Of a DNA stretch of 64,000 nucleotides, positions 17,944 to 29,600 are shown piece after piece. Made by a program: the position numbers and the translations under genes. Each line of letters opens with the position of its first letter. Position 1 is the stretch's first letter. The DNA is from Calamus simplicifolius (lineage: Eukaryota; Streptophyta; Magnoliopsida; Arecales; Arecaceae), in assembly GCA_900491605.1 (NCBI GenBank), contig UESW01004011.1:1303118-1367117 (forward strand), written 5' to 3'. The notes beneath the pieces were generated by a model, which did no database searches, was not told where the DNA came from, and saw only the letters and a program-made list of their open reading frames with translations.

Positions 17944-20862
17944 CTAGGTTATGACCTTAGGGACACATGCATGATGACACTCTAGGCAAAATACTAGGAT
18001 GATATTGAGACAATTATGACTTTAAAGGAATTTTAGGAATTATGCTTTGGAAGCTTGAAATTTAAAGTTTATCAAGATATTAATTGAATTACAAATTTGA
18101 TAGGAATTAAGAATGAACCATCGCAAGCCAATGATACTATGTGGGCTCCCTGGCTGATAGCCTTGACCAGTGGGGAGGCCTAGGGCTTCTAGAGGTTTTA
18201 GTTCCATCAAACTTGTTGAAAATGGCTCGTAGCAGTTTCAGATCTTTAAATAATATGGGTAGATGAAATTTTAATTGGATATGCAATAAAAGATAGATGA
18301 ATATATGGAATATAATATAGTAGTTGAAAATTGCAATTGAGGACTAATATGACTAAGATAACATCATTATATCCAAATTGCAATTGAGTTAGATATTTGG
18401 ATTTTGAGTTATTAAATCTGAATTTGAATATTGATATACAATAAATTTTTATTTGTAGAACTTACACTATTGATATTGTAAGTTAAGATTATGAGCTAAT
18501 CTGCCGATTATAGAGATGATTAATATTGATGATATTTTGGTAATGAAATAGTTGACTGCATATTATATCTTGATGGACTATTTATGAAGAATATAAAATT
18601 TTAAATTCTGAGATAATTACTGTTTAAGTTTTTGAGAGCAGTAGACTCTATTAATCTTTAGAACTGATTTTGGCTATAAATGATCAAATATTTTGATGGT
18701 AGAAAGTGAAAGATTTTAACAATAATGAGAATAAGATAAACTCCACTGATAAAGAATTTCATGGGAATTTTCATCTGTTAATAGACTTCTAAATCAAGAT
18801 ATCTATTCATTAATTTATCGTGCATACTTATTGTACCTTTCTTCATAGTTCCTAAGTAGATATCTTTCTCCATGATGGATAAATTATCAATCATCCATAA
18901 GTGGCATAATTATTGTTAAGAAAATAGGAGGAAGATGATTTTATTTTGATTATTATCAGTTATGGATTATGGTTAAGGGTACATCTATTATCACTTTCAA
19001 GTCATAGAGAGATTACTATAATTTTCAATTATGTCTTTCGGATGGTAAGTGCATTTTCAATCTTTATTGACCTTATAAGTCTTGTATCCATCTGAGCTAG
19101 ATTAGTAAAGTCACTTTGAGATATTTGAAGGGTTTAAATTAGTTGGTCATGTTATGGCATGAGACATTGCATAATCTATAGATGATTTTGATAATCATTG
19201 GTAACGAAATAATCGATTCAAGAATTTGAATCATTTAAATTGTATTATTTATTGAGGATATACTGACCTATTCAAGAGAAATTGATTGGTTATGATGGTA
19301 TTATTGATAAATATAAAGGAGATAAATTAATCATACTGATGATTAATGATGGCACTATTATTCAAAGAAATTAAATTAGTTGATTATGATAATTATGAAA
19401 GATATCCTAAATGATTGGCTTAATGTTCATTGATGTTAGCTTAAACTATTCAAAAGTGAAACCAAGTATGTTATGATGATTAAAATAAGTGTCGTAATGA
19501 TTAATGGCACATTCAACTATTTATGAGTTGAGAGAGCATTGGAAGAAAACTATCTTATATTTAATTCAAAGAACTTGGAACTGTCTTATCGAGGAATTAA
19601 CAGTAATTGATATAGGTTATTAACCTTAAGAATGGATGACATAGTACATGTGATGGATTCTATGATATTTATAATGATTGTGTTGTGTGAAGTTAAGGTA
19701 TTTAAAAAAAAAAGGGGGCAGGAAAGAAATACTTCTTAAGGAATTCAATTTTATTTGGTAGAAAGATTAAATTAATTTTGAAAGTTGGATATGTCATTTG
19801 GGTGCTTGGGAAATAAAAGTTTGCTAGTGAGTATCTTTAATGGTACAAAATTTATGGACATTTAATTTCGAGGATGAAATTTTAGCGGGATAAAATGTTA
19901 ATATTTGTTTTTGGTTTAATTGTAAACTGCGTAAATTGAGTCTGAACCCATTTGTCTCACTCTCCTAATTCGATGATGTCTTCATAAAGCTTTGTTGATT
20001 AAGCTGAATTTCTGTCCAGCCTTCCACCCTCAAATAGATGGACAATTTGTAGGAACCAATTAGATTTTAGATGATATACTGCAAGCTTGTGTAATGGATT
20101 TTGGAGGTGCTTGGTGTAATTTTTTTTACCTTTAGTGAAATTGCTTATTTTATTGATTACCAAGCCAGTATTCAAATGGATTCATTTCAATTGTCTATGA
20201 TATAAGGTGTAGATTTCCTTCATATTGAGATGAGATGAGAGAGAGAAAATTTTGGTTACTTAGCTGGATTAACAACTATGAAAAGTATAACAACTATAAA
20301 AAGTATCGTTAATTAAAGCAGCTTCATGTAGCTCAGAGTTAATAGAAAAGTTATGTTGATGTTAAAAAGAAAGATTTGAAATTCAGGTTGAAGATCATTT
20401 GGAGTTTTACTAACCAATGATGTGATGAGATTGGTGTTAGAGGTGTTTGAGCCACAATACATTGGGCCATTTGAGATTTTGATCAAAATAAAGGAGGTGG
20501 CCTATAGCTTAGCACTGCGTTCATTACTCTTTGGGGTGTTCAATGTGTTTCATATCTTTATGATTGAGGTATATTTCAAACCCCGTTATGTGCTAGAACT
20601 TGAACCAATTTAGCTTAAGAAAGAATTGACCTATGAAGATCATCTTGTGTGCATCGTGGACCGCAAGGATCAAGTTCTGAGATGGTGTAGCATTCCTTAT
20701 ATCAAGGTTCAGTGGAGTAATCATTCTGAGATGGAGGCTATTTGGTAGCTTGAGGAAGAAATGAAAAAGAAAGGTAAATTCTCTATTCAAGATTGTTGAT
20801 AGATCATATTTGAATTCTATAGTATATTTGATGTGTGTCAATTTCGAGGACGAAATTTTTAT
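17944..20862 (+). pseudogene. Decayed gag-pol remnant of the Tekay-type element
   Basis: No frame is open for long. At 18110-18250 there is a weak match to the gag start. ‘ATTATGTCTTTCGGATGGT’ near 19028 may be the reverse transcriptase MPFGL block, which is uncertain. At 20000-20110 the frame reads FCPAFHPQIDGQFVGTN, a stop, then ILDDILQACVMDFGGAW, which is the C-terminal part of a Ty3 integrase catalytic core. The order of these scraps is correct but much of pol has been deleted. Confidence 0.75.
20422..20790 (+). pseudogene. Integrase C-terminus and chromodomain-like tail
   Basis: Open from 20422 to 20613: EPQYIGPFEILIKIKEVAYS then GVFNVFHIFMIEVYFKPRYV, the PRYIGPF block after integrase. 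It continues as a broken frame reading IVDRKDQVLRWCSIPYIKVQ, WSNHSEMEAIW, a stop, LEEEMKKK. This is the short chromodomain-like tail of the Tekay group, which targets integration to heterochromatin. The stop replaces the usual residue after the Trp. Confidence 0.75.
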
Positions 20863-20874
20863 AAGGGGGGAGAA
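20863..20874 (+). other. Polypurine tract
   Basis: AAGGGGGGAGAA directly before the right LTR, preceded by ‘ttcgaggacgaaattt’, the arrangement typical of this clade. It primes plus-strand DNA synthesis. Confidence 0.9.
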
Positions 20875-21508
20875 TGTAACCCCCGGTAAATTAATTGTGG
20901 AGAAGGTAACCCCAGCATTTATTTGAGGACACCTGGTACCTAGAGTTTATTCGGACGTTTAGGTTCCCGACTTATCGATTGGTTACCCAAGTTGTCGTGT
21001 GTCTGATTGGTTCCCGATATCTCTGATCCGAGGCGTCGTGTGAGAGAATAAAAGGAGTTGAAGGTCGACTCCCTCCTTCACCCTGGCGCACACCTCCTTC
21101 CGATAATCCCCTGCCCAGCTCCATCCTTCTAACGCCAGAGAGAGAGAGAAAAGCCTTAGGACAAGATCCGGGTATCGGAGAGAGGTTAGCGTTCGCTTTT
21201 GTGTAGGCGAAGGATCAGCATTTGAGCCACCGCCTTCGAACGCGAGAGATCTTTGGTGGCGGCAAGGGAGGAAGTGGTGGCCAGATCCTGATCACGTGCC
21301 TCTCGTCCTCCTCTGATCTGATCGCCCGAATACAAACATCGCATGGTGGGAGCCGTCTCGGCGCTCTTCCTCCTCGACATCTAGGGTCGCATCCTCGTAT
21401 GGCGAGACTACCGATGGGACGTGTCCGCCCTCCAAGCCGAACGTTCTTCGCCTAACTCATCGAAATACAGGGTGATCCGAAAACTCAAGATCCGGTGGTA
21501 TTCGTTGA

Positions 21509-22064
21509 CGGTGCTTTTGGAGGCTCAAGGTCGGGCCACAGAAGGGAAAGCCATAGATCTAGATGATATCAAATTTCACCAGTTTGTACGTTGGCCCATT
21601 TTGAGAATGGCAAGACAATATCCTTCATACCACCTGATGGATCTTTTGATTTGATGTCATACAGACTCAGTACTCAGGTAAAACCTATTATCTAGGTGGA
21701 AGCTCAAATTAAGAGGCACGCAAGAAGTCAAATAGAGCTCATGGTAAAGGCAAGAAGTCGATTCAAGGAACGGATCACTGGAACAAGTGTTGAAATCGAA
21801 GTGCCTGTACCTTCATATGCTACAAATCCTATTGTGCATACCTCCATGGGATCTGCTAACTATGCACCCGAGAACGATGCATTGCTCTGGAAAATAAAAT
21901 CTTTTCCTTGTGGTAAGGAGTTTATGCTGAGGGCAGAATTCAACCTTCCTAGTATAACTTGTGAAGAAGTGATGCGTGAAAGAAAGCTCCCATACGTGTG
22001 AAGTTTGGGATTCCATATTTACAGTTTTTGGGATACGAGTACCCAGATGTCTAAATACCTGGTT
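21509..22064 (+). pseudogene. Captured AP-1 mu subunit fragment, right LTR
   Basis: Second copy of the fragment described at 16230-16785. It carries the same frameshifts and the same TAG stop, so the damage predates this insertion. Only a few substitutions separate the two copies (for instance GAT to TAT in the VPVPS block). Its presence in both LTRs shows that it is now an inherited part of the LTR. Confidence 0.88.
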
Positions 22065-22399
22065 AACCATTTGGGATTAGCGTACCGAGGTAAGTAAGCC
22101 AAATATAATAATTTCATAAATTATAAATGGTTGTATTTATAGTTTTATGCATATTTATGAAATAGAGTTTTATTGATTATTTTGGAAATTGGTAAGTTGT
22201 ACCATGTGTATCTAATTGCATATTTGCTATAATAGTTGATATTATTTGCAAAGTGAATTGATTATATGCAATGGTTAAAAATGTACAAACCACTGTTTAT
22301 GTGTTATGAGAGAAATTATGTTTATGATGACGCATAATATGTGACATGCATGTGTAAAATGATTTGAATTATATTTATATGTGTCGCCGCGGTTCTCCT

Positions 22400-22580
22400 T
22401 TGATATGGCATGTGGAAGCCACGCACATCACTGATTGATATGGCATATGGAGGCCATGCACATCTAGAGGGTGTGTGCTGATTGATATGGCATGTGAAGG
22501 CTACGCACATCTAGAGGGTGTGTGTTGATTGATATGGCATGTGAAGCCACGCACATCTAGAAGATGTGTGCTGATAGAGA
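22400..22580 (+). repeat. Tandem hairpin array, right LTR
   Basis: Three intact or near-intact CACATC-TAGAR-GRTGTG units plus one truncated unit (‘gcacatcactgatt’). It is shorter than the array in the left LTR, so units have been lost or gained since insertion. Confidence 0.8.
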
Positions 22581-23127
22581 CATTGCAGGGCCGTGAGACA
22601 CATATGATATAATATAACAATGATTAAATATAAACATGGATTTGTTTACAATGCATATTCTGGTATTTGTTTTATAAGCTTCCATGATTATTTTGACTTA
22701 ATGATATGCATGATTATGATAGCATGTTAATTAAATTGGAAGTTTCTATAAAAATTATGACTTGATAATATCTTGAGAGATAAGATGATATATAATTATT
22801 TTATATCATTATTATAGGCTTACTTATTGAGTGTGAGCTATATAAATCGCACAATATTTTTCAGAGCCTCAGGATTGAAGAAAACCATAAGGTTGTTGAA
22901 GCTTCTATTTAAAATAAAATGGATTCATATGTTGATGTAACCCCAGTAATATTTGCGTGTAGGGCTTGTAGCCCAAATCTTTAGTTATGGATTGTATTAA
23001 AGTTATGGACTTGAATGATATATATTGTTGCCTTTCTTGAATTCAGTGTCATGATTCGAGACGCCTTACATGCCTGGCATGCGGTGGTTATCACCGTAGC
23101 TCAAAATTTTTGAGTCTGGACGTGACA

Positions 23128-23132
23128 ATTAT
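23128..23132. other. Target-site duplication ATTAT (right)
   Basis: Matches 15603-15607 exactly. Confidence 0.9.
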
Positions 23133-23522
23133 ATAAAACAAATCCAAAATTAATCAGATGGTGTTGAAGTTCAAAACTGCGCGTTATAATCTTCTACGGT
23201 GCTTGTCAATCATGAATGCTTCCATTTAAAATGTTTTCGTGCAACTTCCGTTCCATGAGCGAGCCTTCCGAAGTTTCCTTTTTAATCATATTTCACTATT
23301 AAACGTTCATGACATCATATACATTGCCACGCATGAGAAATAATTCCATGCACAATGTTAACAGGAAAGAATAAAGGGATGCATGCTTGAGAGGACAGAC
23401 TGCTTTCAGCAATTCTAGTCCTGAAAGCATAGTTTGTCTGACATCTAGACTCTCAGAATATGAGTCCAATATTCTCTCAGTTAATTGTAGAGGACAAGAA
23501 AATGATGATTCTATCAACAGGG
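23133..23522 (-). other. Probable 3' [12 protein letters not shown] and flanking region of phytochelatin synthase
   Basis: This 390-bp stretch lies between the PCS stop codon and the Tekay-type insertion. No other coding signal is seen. The polyadenylation site could not be placed with confidence, and the insertion may have removed or displaced part of the 3' region. Confidence 0.5.
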
Positions 23523-23603
23523 TCAAGGCAACACAATATCTTCGTCTAGCTCGTTATCTTTGCATCTCCTGAGGAAATGGAGCTGCCGTCGCAAGTGCAA
23601 AAC
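23523..23603 (-). CDS. PCS1: PCS exon 8 (residues 475-500 and stop)
   Basis: Acceptor ATGACAG, then [20 protein letters not shown] and EDIVLP, TGA. The VLHLRRQL block is conserved at the C-terminus of plant PCS proteins, which supports both the GC donor and this acceptor. Confidence 0.9.
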   Translation of the reverse strand, partial: VLHLRRQLHFLRRCKDNELDEDIVLP

Positions 23604-26600
23604 CTGTCATGGTCATATTGAAGAGTTAGAATTCATTATATTATTTATTCCCATTCTTCTTCTTATTCTTTTTCAGAAATATAATGGCAATGCCCCCAAG
23701 AGGGGCTCAGTGCAGGTTATAATATCTCTCAACTGGAAAGTTTATAATATCACACATCATTCAGAGAGATGTTCAGATCAGGGTTAGATCCCAATGTACC
23801 ATACTAGTTGCATTCCTACGAGTGAATGAAAATTCTGCTTTCAAATGTGAACTTTAACAGTAATAAAAAGAAAGGAATTGTAAGTGGAAAAACTTGCCTC
23901 CTGTTCAGCAACATCTGGAAGATTCTCGACTGAAACAAGGCCATGAATTTCAGCTAACAATTTCTCATCCTTGATACCCATCCAAGTATGAGAGGGCAAA
24001 GCTAATAAGAGAACAGTTAAGACATCATTGATTGTCGGGTGCATCGCAACACAATTATAACTACTGGAATCGCAACAATGCTTTGATTTTCCTGGTGATA
24101 CTGGTACAAGCATATCAACCCCTTGTTGATTGCCATTTGAAACCACTGTACCAGATACAACAGTCATAGGTGCATCCTCATTGGCCCTCAGACATTTGAC
24201 ACACGTTGCTCTGCAGCAAAACCTTTCCCTCACTCCAAGTTCCCCTAATAAAAGGACCGCACCTTGGCAACAGACGGTAGCTGCAATTTCTGGTAATGAA
24301 ACTCTTCCGCTCGAAGACAAATTTGTAAATGATCTTGCAGAAAACAAGAAGTCTGATACAAATCTAAATAGTTCAGTCTCACGAATTTGTTGCAGTACCT
24401 CTTCCTGAAACTTAGAAGGCCAGTACATGAAGCTTCAGATATAATATACAAAAGAGGCAATGAATGTTATAGGAGAAGAGAAGCAAGACCTTTGCTGCAA
24501 GCCTTTCTTTCTCCTCCATGCCTAAGCTTGGCCCATCCTCTTCTTGTCTTCTCACTTCTGCAACCCACTTGATAAAATCTCCAGCATTGGCAGGTAGGGA
24601 TTTGAATATAAGATTAAGCACTTCTGGAACACTGTGTAAACCCTCACATTTTAAGAGAACAGGTACATCATCAATCAAGTACTTAGCCATGCTAACCCAA
24701 GTCTCATGTCTGCAGCTCTAAAGAATATCCCAAAATTGGCAGTGTAATTATTCACCCGTGAACATAATGAACCGATTAAATATGACATGTTGATGGAAAC
24801 TTTCAAAAAGGAAACACGTAAAAGCTGAGAATTGCATGCCATAGGACACATTATGCATAAGACAGTGATTGTGTAACTGCTTGCTAGAAGCAAGAATTGA
24901 CATCTCCTCGTGCATGTCATCTTGATCTGCTGAAGATTAAGGAGTGGTTTAAAGAGATGGGCCAGCCAGGAAATTTTTTCAGGACAGTAAATTTGATATG
25001 AGAGGTGATTTACCTTGCACTAAAAAATAGGGAGTACTTGTGGCCAGCTGCCCCATTTCTTTAGACCACCACTTGCCACAATAATTTTCAAACAGAAAGG
25101 CCCCTGGGAAGACCTTGTCCAACATCAAAACAGGACCTAACAAAGCATCTTCATACTTTGTTATTTAATAATTTTGCTTCGTTATTTAATAATTTTTAAC
25201 TATCTCATATATCCAAAGATTGTAATAGTCTATCAATATTTTGCACTAATATACAAATTTTATGTTGAAATAATATTCCACACGTCCAAAACATATGAAT
25301 CAAACCCAATGTCATTACCAGTGTATAAAGCAAAGAAGGTGCTCTCTGAAGCCTTGACAAAAGCATGAACCTGTGAAAGATCAGAACCTTCAAAGTCAAT
25401 GAACCAGGTGACATAAAAGGTTTTCCAGATTAAAGAACATGTGAATCAACGAGTTGCATTACTTGTCAGCCACAACTCAACAAGAGGCAGAGACAAAACA
25501 AAAACATACAAATATAGGATTGAAAATGATCAAAATAATGTACCAAAGGTATTCTCATGCAGTCTTGGTTCTTCTGCTAAGAAAACTGAGGCTCAAACAA
25601 GAGCATTATTTCACAAAAGTAAAATGCTCAATTGTGAAACTTCCAAATTCAAATACAAGCAGACCATGACTTATTCAATTCAGCACTTCAGACGTGATAT
25701 TGAAGGCAATGCTGCTCAATTATTTCTTGTGAATACCAGATGTATGTCCAAGCAAAGACAAAAGTCAAACAGCTTTTTGAAACTGTAACATCAGATTTGA
25801 CTAAGAACATAGCTCCACTTAAGTTAATGCTGTTACATGAAACTCTTTGAAAGGAATCCTGTCACAGCTGTCAGAATAGCCGCATCTTGACGAAGTGATT
25901 CAGAGAACGGACTAGCAAAGAAGATTACTGCAGAGATTATTTATATTTACAGAAAATATAATCCATATGCCTAGATAAGATTTGTATACTTCTCACATGC
26001 ATACAGAAAATAGTAGCATTCAAACGTATCCAGTTTTCTACAAAATAATCTGCATCATCATAATAAGAGATAGTTCTACATTCTGATCTTTAGAGGTATC
26101 AATTCTATCTATACATAGCATGCTTAATCAAGTCAATGTCTTTTCTTTTTTTGAAGTAAAAATGACATATTAATCAAGCCAATGTCATCCATGCAAAATG
26201 AAGTGATGTTCTTGTTCACGGTGAGACATGAAGACAATTTTTGCACTCTAATTTGGAACAGGTATTCATATTGCGTATCACTAAAAGTGATCATACCCCC
26301 TAGGATATCCAGTTGCTTCATCAACGGTGCCCATGGCTTCCCAAAGAAGTGCGAGTGGAACCCAGTGAGGAGGATATTTAAAACGTGCAACATCCAAAAT
26401 GAGTGCCATGTCACTTCCAGCATGATAGCCGCCAATTGGTGAAAAATGACCACTACCTGTCTGCAAATTAACAAGAATACAATCATCAAACTATACCTCC
26501 GTGCAATAAAACAATGAATAAATGAATGGGAGGAACACAAACAATGTATAATATCTGAGAACCAATTAATCGGTTATTTCTTCATGGATTGTTTAATATT

Positions 26601-29600
26601 CATATTTTTCCCTCCAAAACCAACCTATATCTCTGATTGTAAGCGTAGTGACTTTTACAACTGCCAGCACAGAAGATGATGGCAGGAAATATGTAATACA
26701 GAGGTGAAAAAGGGGCACTGTATGTGGGAAGCCAAAGCATTTAAGAAGCACATGACAGATACTATGAGATTATAAAGACAATTTTATGCAAGATCCAAAA
26801 GAAAACGTAGCCCAACAAATTACATTTAAGTACGAATTAGGGTTTTAGTAAACTATTTTCAAAATATCATGTGTCAGAGTAAAGCATTGTTAAACATGCA
26901 AGGTATTCAAATAGTATTACACTCAAATGGAATAAATAAAATTTGACTATATCATTAGATTCAGAACACTATTTTATTTGCATTATCTTAGAAGAATTTA
27001 GACACAGCTTGGATTTAAGATTTCCACAACATATTTAACACTTAAATATATTTTGTTGACCCCAACTAGTCTGGGACTAAAATTTTGTTGTTGTTGCATA
27101 TTTAACACTTAACATGATTTGTTTCTTATCTTTCATGAAATTGTAAAAGCTGTGGTTTACCTAGCCAAGCATATAAGTGAGGCATGTGGGTAGATGGAAG
27201 TCAGGCAAAAAATCACATGTACCACAAATACCACCTGTTGCTGCCAAATCATTTTGAGGAGCGTCAGGCGACAAAATGCTTTGTTGGCCTTCAGAGGAAT
27301 GACAGGGACTGCCTCCTTCAGCCGAAACTTGCAAGAAAAGTCCCGGACCGATGGTTCCGGCGGGACCCTCCGACGCTCAAGTCAGTGATCTGGAGAACAG
27401 GAATGAATAACATTGTGATGATTGGATAGAACTTGAGCCCCCTACCTCAAGGGCTGGAGGCCTTTTATACCTGTTCGAGAATCCCTCTTACCATCCGTCC
27501 ATCGTAGTCAAGCCTCCTTCAGACGGTTATTAATTTCTGGTCTTCAACGTGCCACAAAGTATGGGTCATGGGACTGATCGTGGGGCCACGCCCGTTGTTA
27601 GCGGTGCCAAAGGGAGCACGTCCACCGCGCGCGTAGCCGGGCGTGCTCGTGGTGACGTGGTCCACCATTCTCGATGGAAGTGGACCACGTAGCTTGAACG
27701 TGAATGATTGCTGCCGGGGGCCGACACCGAGACCGACGCCGGGGCTGACACCGAAGCCGACGCCGACACCGTAACCAAGGCTTAGACTGGCTATGGCCGA
27801 CACGGAAGCCGAGGTAGGCCGTAGCCGACGGAGGATGGGCCGTGGCCGATGCGGAGGTCGGCCGTGGCCGACGTCGAGACCGTGATAGGCCGATACGGAG
27901 GTCGAGATGAGCCGTGGCCGACGCCGGCACCTTGACCAAGGCTTAGACTGGCTGCGGCCGACGAGGACGAGATGGCGTGCGGCCGACGAAGAGGTCAAGA
28001 TGGGCCGCGGCCGACACCGACACCGTGACCAAGGCCTAGACTAGCTGTGACCGACTAGGAGGTCGGGGTGGGCCATGGCCGACACGGAGGTCGAGATGGG
28101 CCGTGGCCGACGCCGACACCATGACCAAGGCCTAGATTGGTTGTGGCCGACAAGGAGGTCGGGTGGGCCGTGGCCGACAGAGGTCGAGATGGGCCGCGAT
28201 CGACACGGAAGTCGGGGTAAGCCGTGTTAAGCCCAATCGCCAAGGAATTGGCTCGCGTGTTCTTTGACCCAATCGGCCATATCAGATGCCCCCCGTCCTG
28301 AGCTGGTGTCACCATCCAAGCGAAAGGGGCGTCTTCATCTGCGCATCCTAACCGTCGGATTCGCCTCAAGGTCAGGGAGCAGTTTGGGATCCCCAAGATA
28401 TCGACGATCATCATTAAGCCGTCAAATCACTGGCATCGATACATTCTGATTGGTCGGGGGGTTCCATCTATCGCGCGCTCGGAGCGTCGTTGCAGAGTCC
28501 TCAATGGATAGCATCCGCGTGGCAGGCGCATCGGGCGGGACGATTTTGAAGATGCCGAAAAAGAATTTTATAAGCAAGGATGCGCCCTAGCTTCGATTTC
28601 ACCTACCGTGCAGAGCCCTTTCCCCTTCCAGCTCGAGAGCTCCTCCAACTTCTTCTTCCTCTGTCCAGGTTAGTTCCCCATGCCTTCACAGTCGTCTTCT
28701 TCTTATTCGTCCTCTCGGTCCTCCACAAACCATACCTCTCCGACCCCTAGGGCTATGGCAAAGGAACCGGCGGTTAGAGTCCGTCAGCGGCTGTAACCCC
28801 ACCTCCTAGGGCAGCTCCGTCTTCCAGGGCCAGCAGCGGTCCCCTCCACTGTCACTTCCGTTGACCTTGCAACCTTTAGGGCAGCTTATAACATACCCAG
28901 AGAGGTGCAACTGATCGCACCGGGCCCCAACGACAAGGTAACCTCTCCCCTCGGGGGATAGCCCTTTATGAAGAGTTTTTTAAGGCCGATCTTCGTCTTC
29001 CTCTTCACCCTTTCATCATCAATCTCCTTGATAGGTACGAGTTGGTCCCAGCTCAACTAGTCCCCAATTCCATTAGGGCCATTTGTGCCTTCTTGGTGTT
29101 GATCCGCCTCCAAGGTCTCCCGAGTAACGTTTCCCTCTTTCGCAGCCTGTATACCATTCGGGCTCAATCCGGCTGGTGGCTATTTGCCCCTCGGCCGGGT
29201 AGGGCCCTCAGGTTAGGTCTCCCTTCGTCCATAAAAGGGTGGAAATCCCGTTTCTTCTTCGCCGAAGTGGAGGGGATAAAGAGGGAATGGGGTACACCTA
29301 ATACTGAGGCTAACAAGAACATCTCGGTAGTTCCGAGAGATCAAGAAGCCTTCAATCTTCTCCTGGCAACCGAACTCCCATCATAACGAGAGATATTGTC
29401 GAAGGACAACCTCCGACACACCGGCATCGCCGCTAATGACGGTGAGGGTCTCTTTAAAGATGACATTTTCCTTTCGATCCCTTCTCTCTTTTCTTTCTTT
29501 CTTTCCTCTTATTTTTCTCTTTTTTTTTAATGCATTTGTTTTCGTGCAGCTATGAAGATCAACATCCCGGCCGGGGCCTTTCACAAAGCCGCCCTTAAGA

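Larger units (their letters stand above)
15608..23127 (+). mobile_element. Complete non-autonomous Tekay-type element carrying AP-1 mu fragments
   Basis: LTRs at 15608-17901 and 20875-23127 are flanked by perfect target duplications ATTAT (15603-15607 and 23128-23132). A primer site follows the first LTR and a GGGGGGAGAA polypurine tract precedes the second. The 2973-bp internal part is far shorter than an autonomous element and holds only decayed pol scraps. The LTRs are very similar: over about 560 bp (16142-16722 versus 21421-22001) I see two differences. So a copy with dead internal genes was mobilised in trans relatively recently. It lies tail-to-tail with the phytochelatin synthase gene, 391 bp beyond that stop codon. 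Confidence 0.9.
20875..23127 (+). repeat. 3' LTR of the non-autonomous Tekay-type element
   Basis: 2253 bp, partner of 15608-17901. It differs by scattered substitutions, a 12-bp insertion near 21175, and fewer hairpin units. It ends CGTGACA followed by ATTAT. Confidence 0.9.

Noticed and set aside
25441..25788. 115-residue plus-strand frame in PCS intron 4
   Set aside because: Antisense to the gene, AT-rich, low-complexity, no domain; probably chance.
27519..28414. Arg/Pro/Ser-rich frames in the Tat LTR repeats
   Set aside because: They follow the 30-bp GC-rich repeat in both LTRs and have no independent support.
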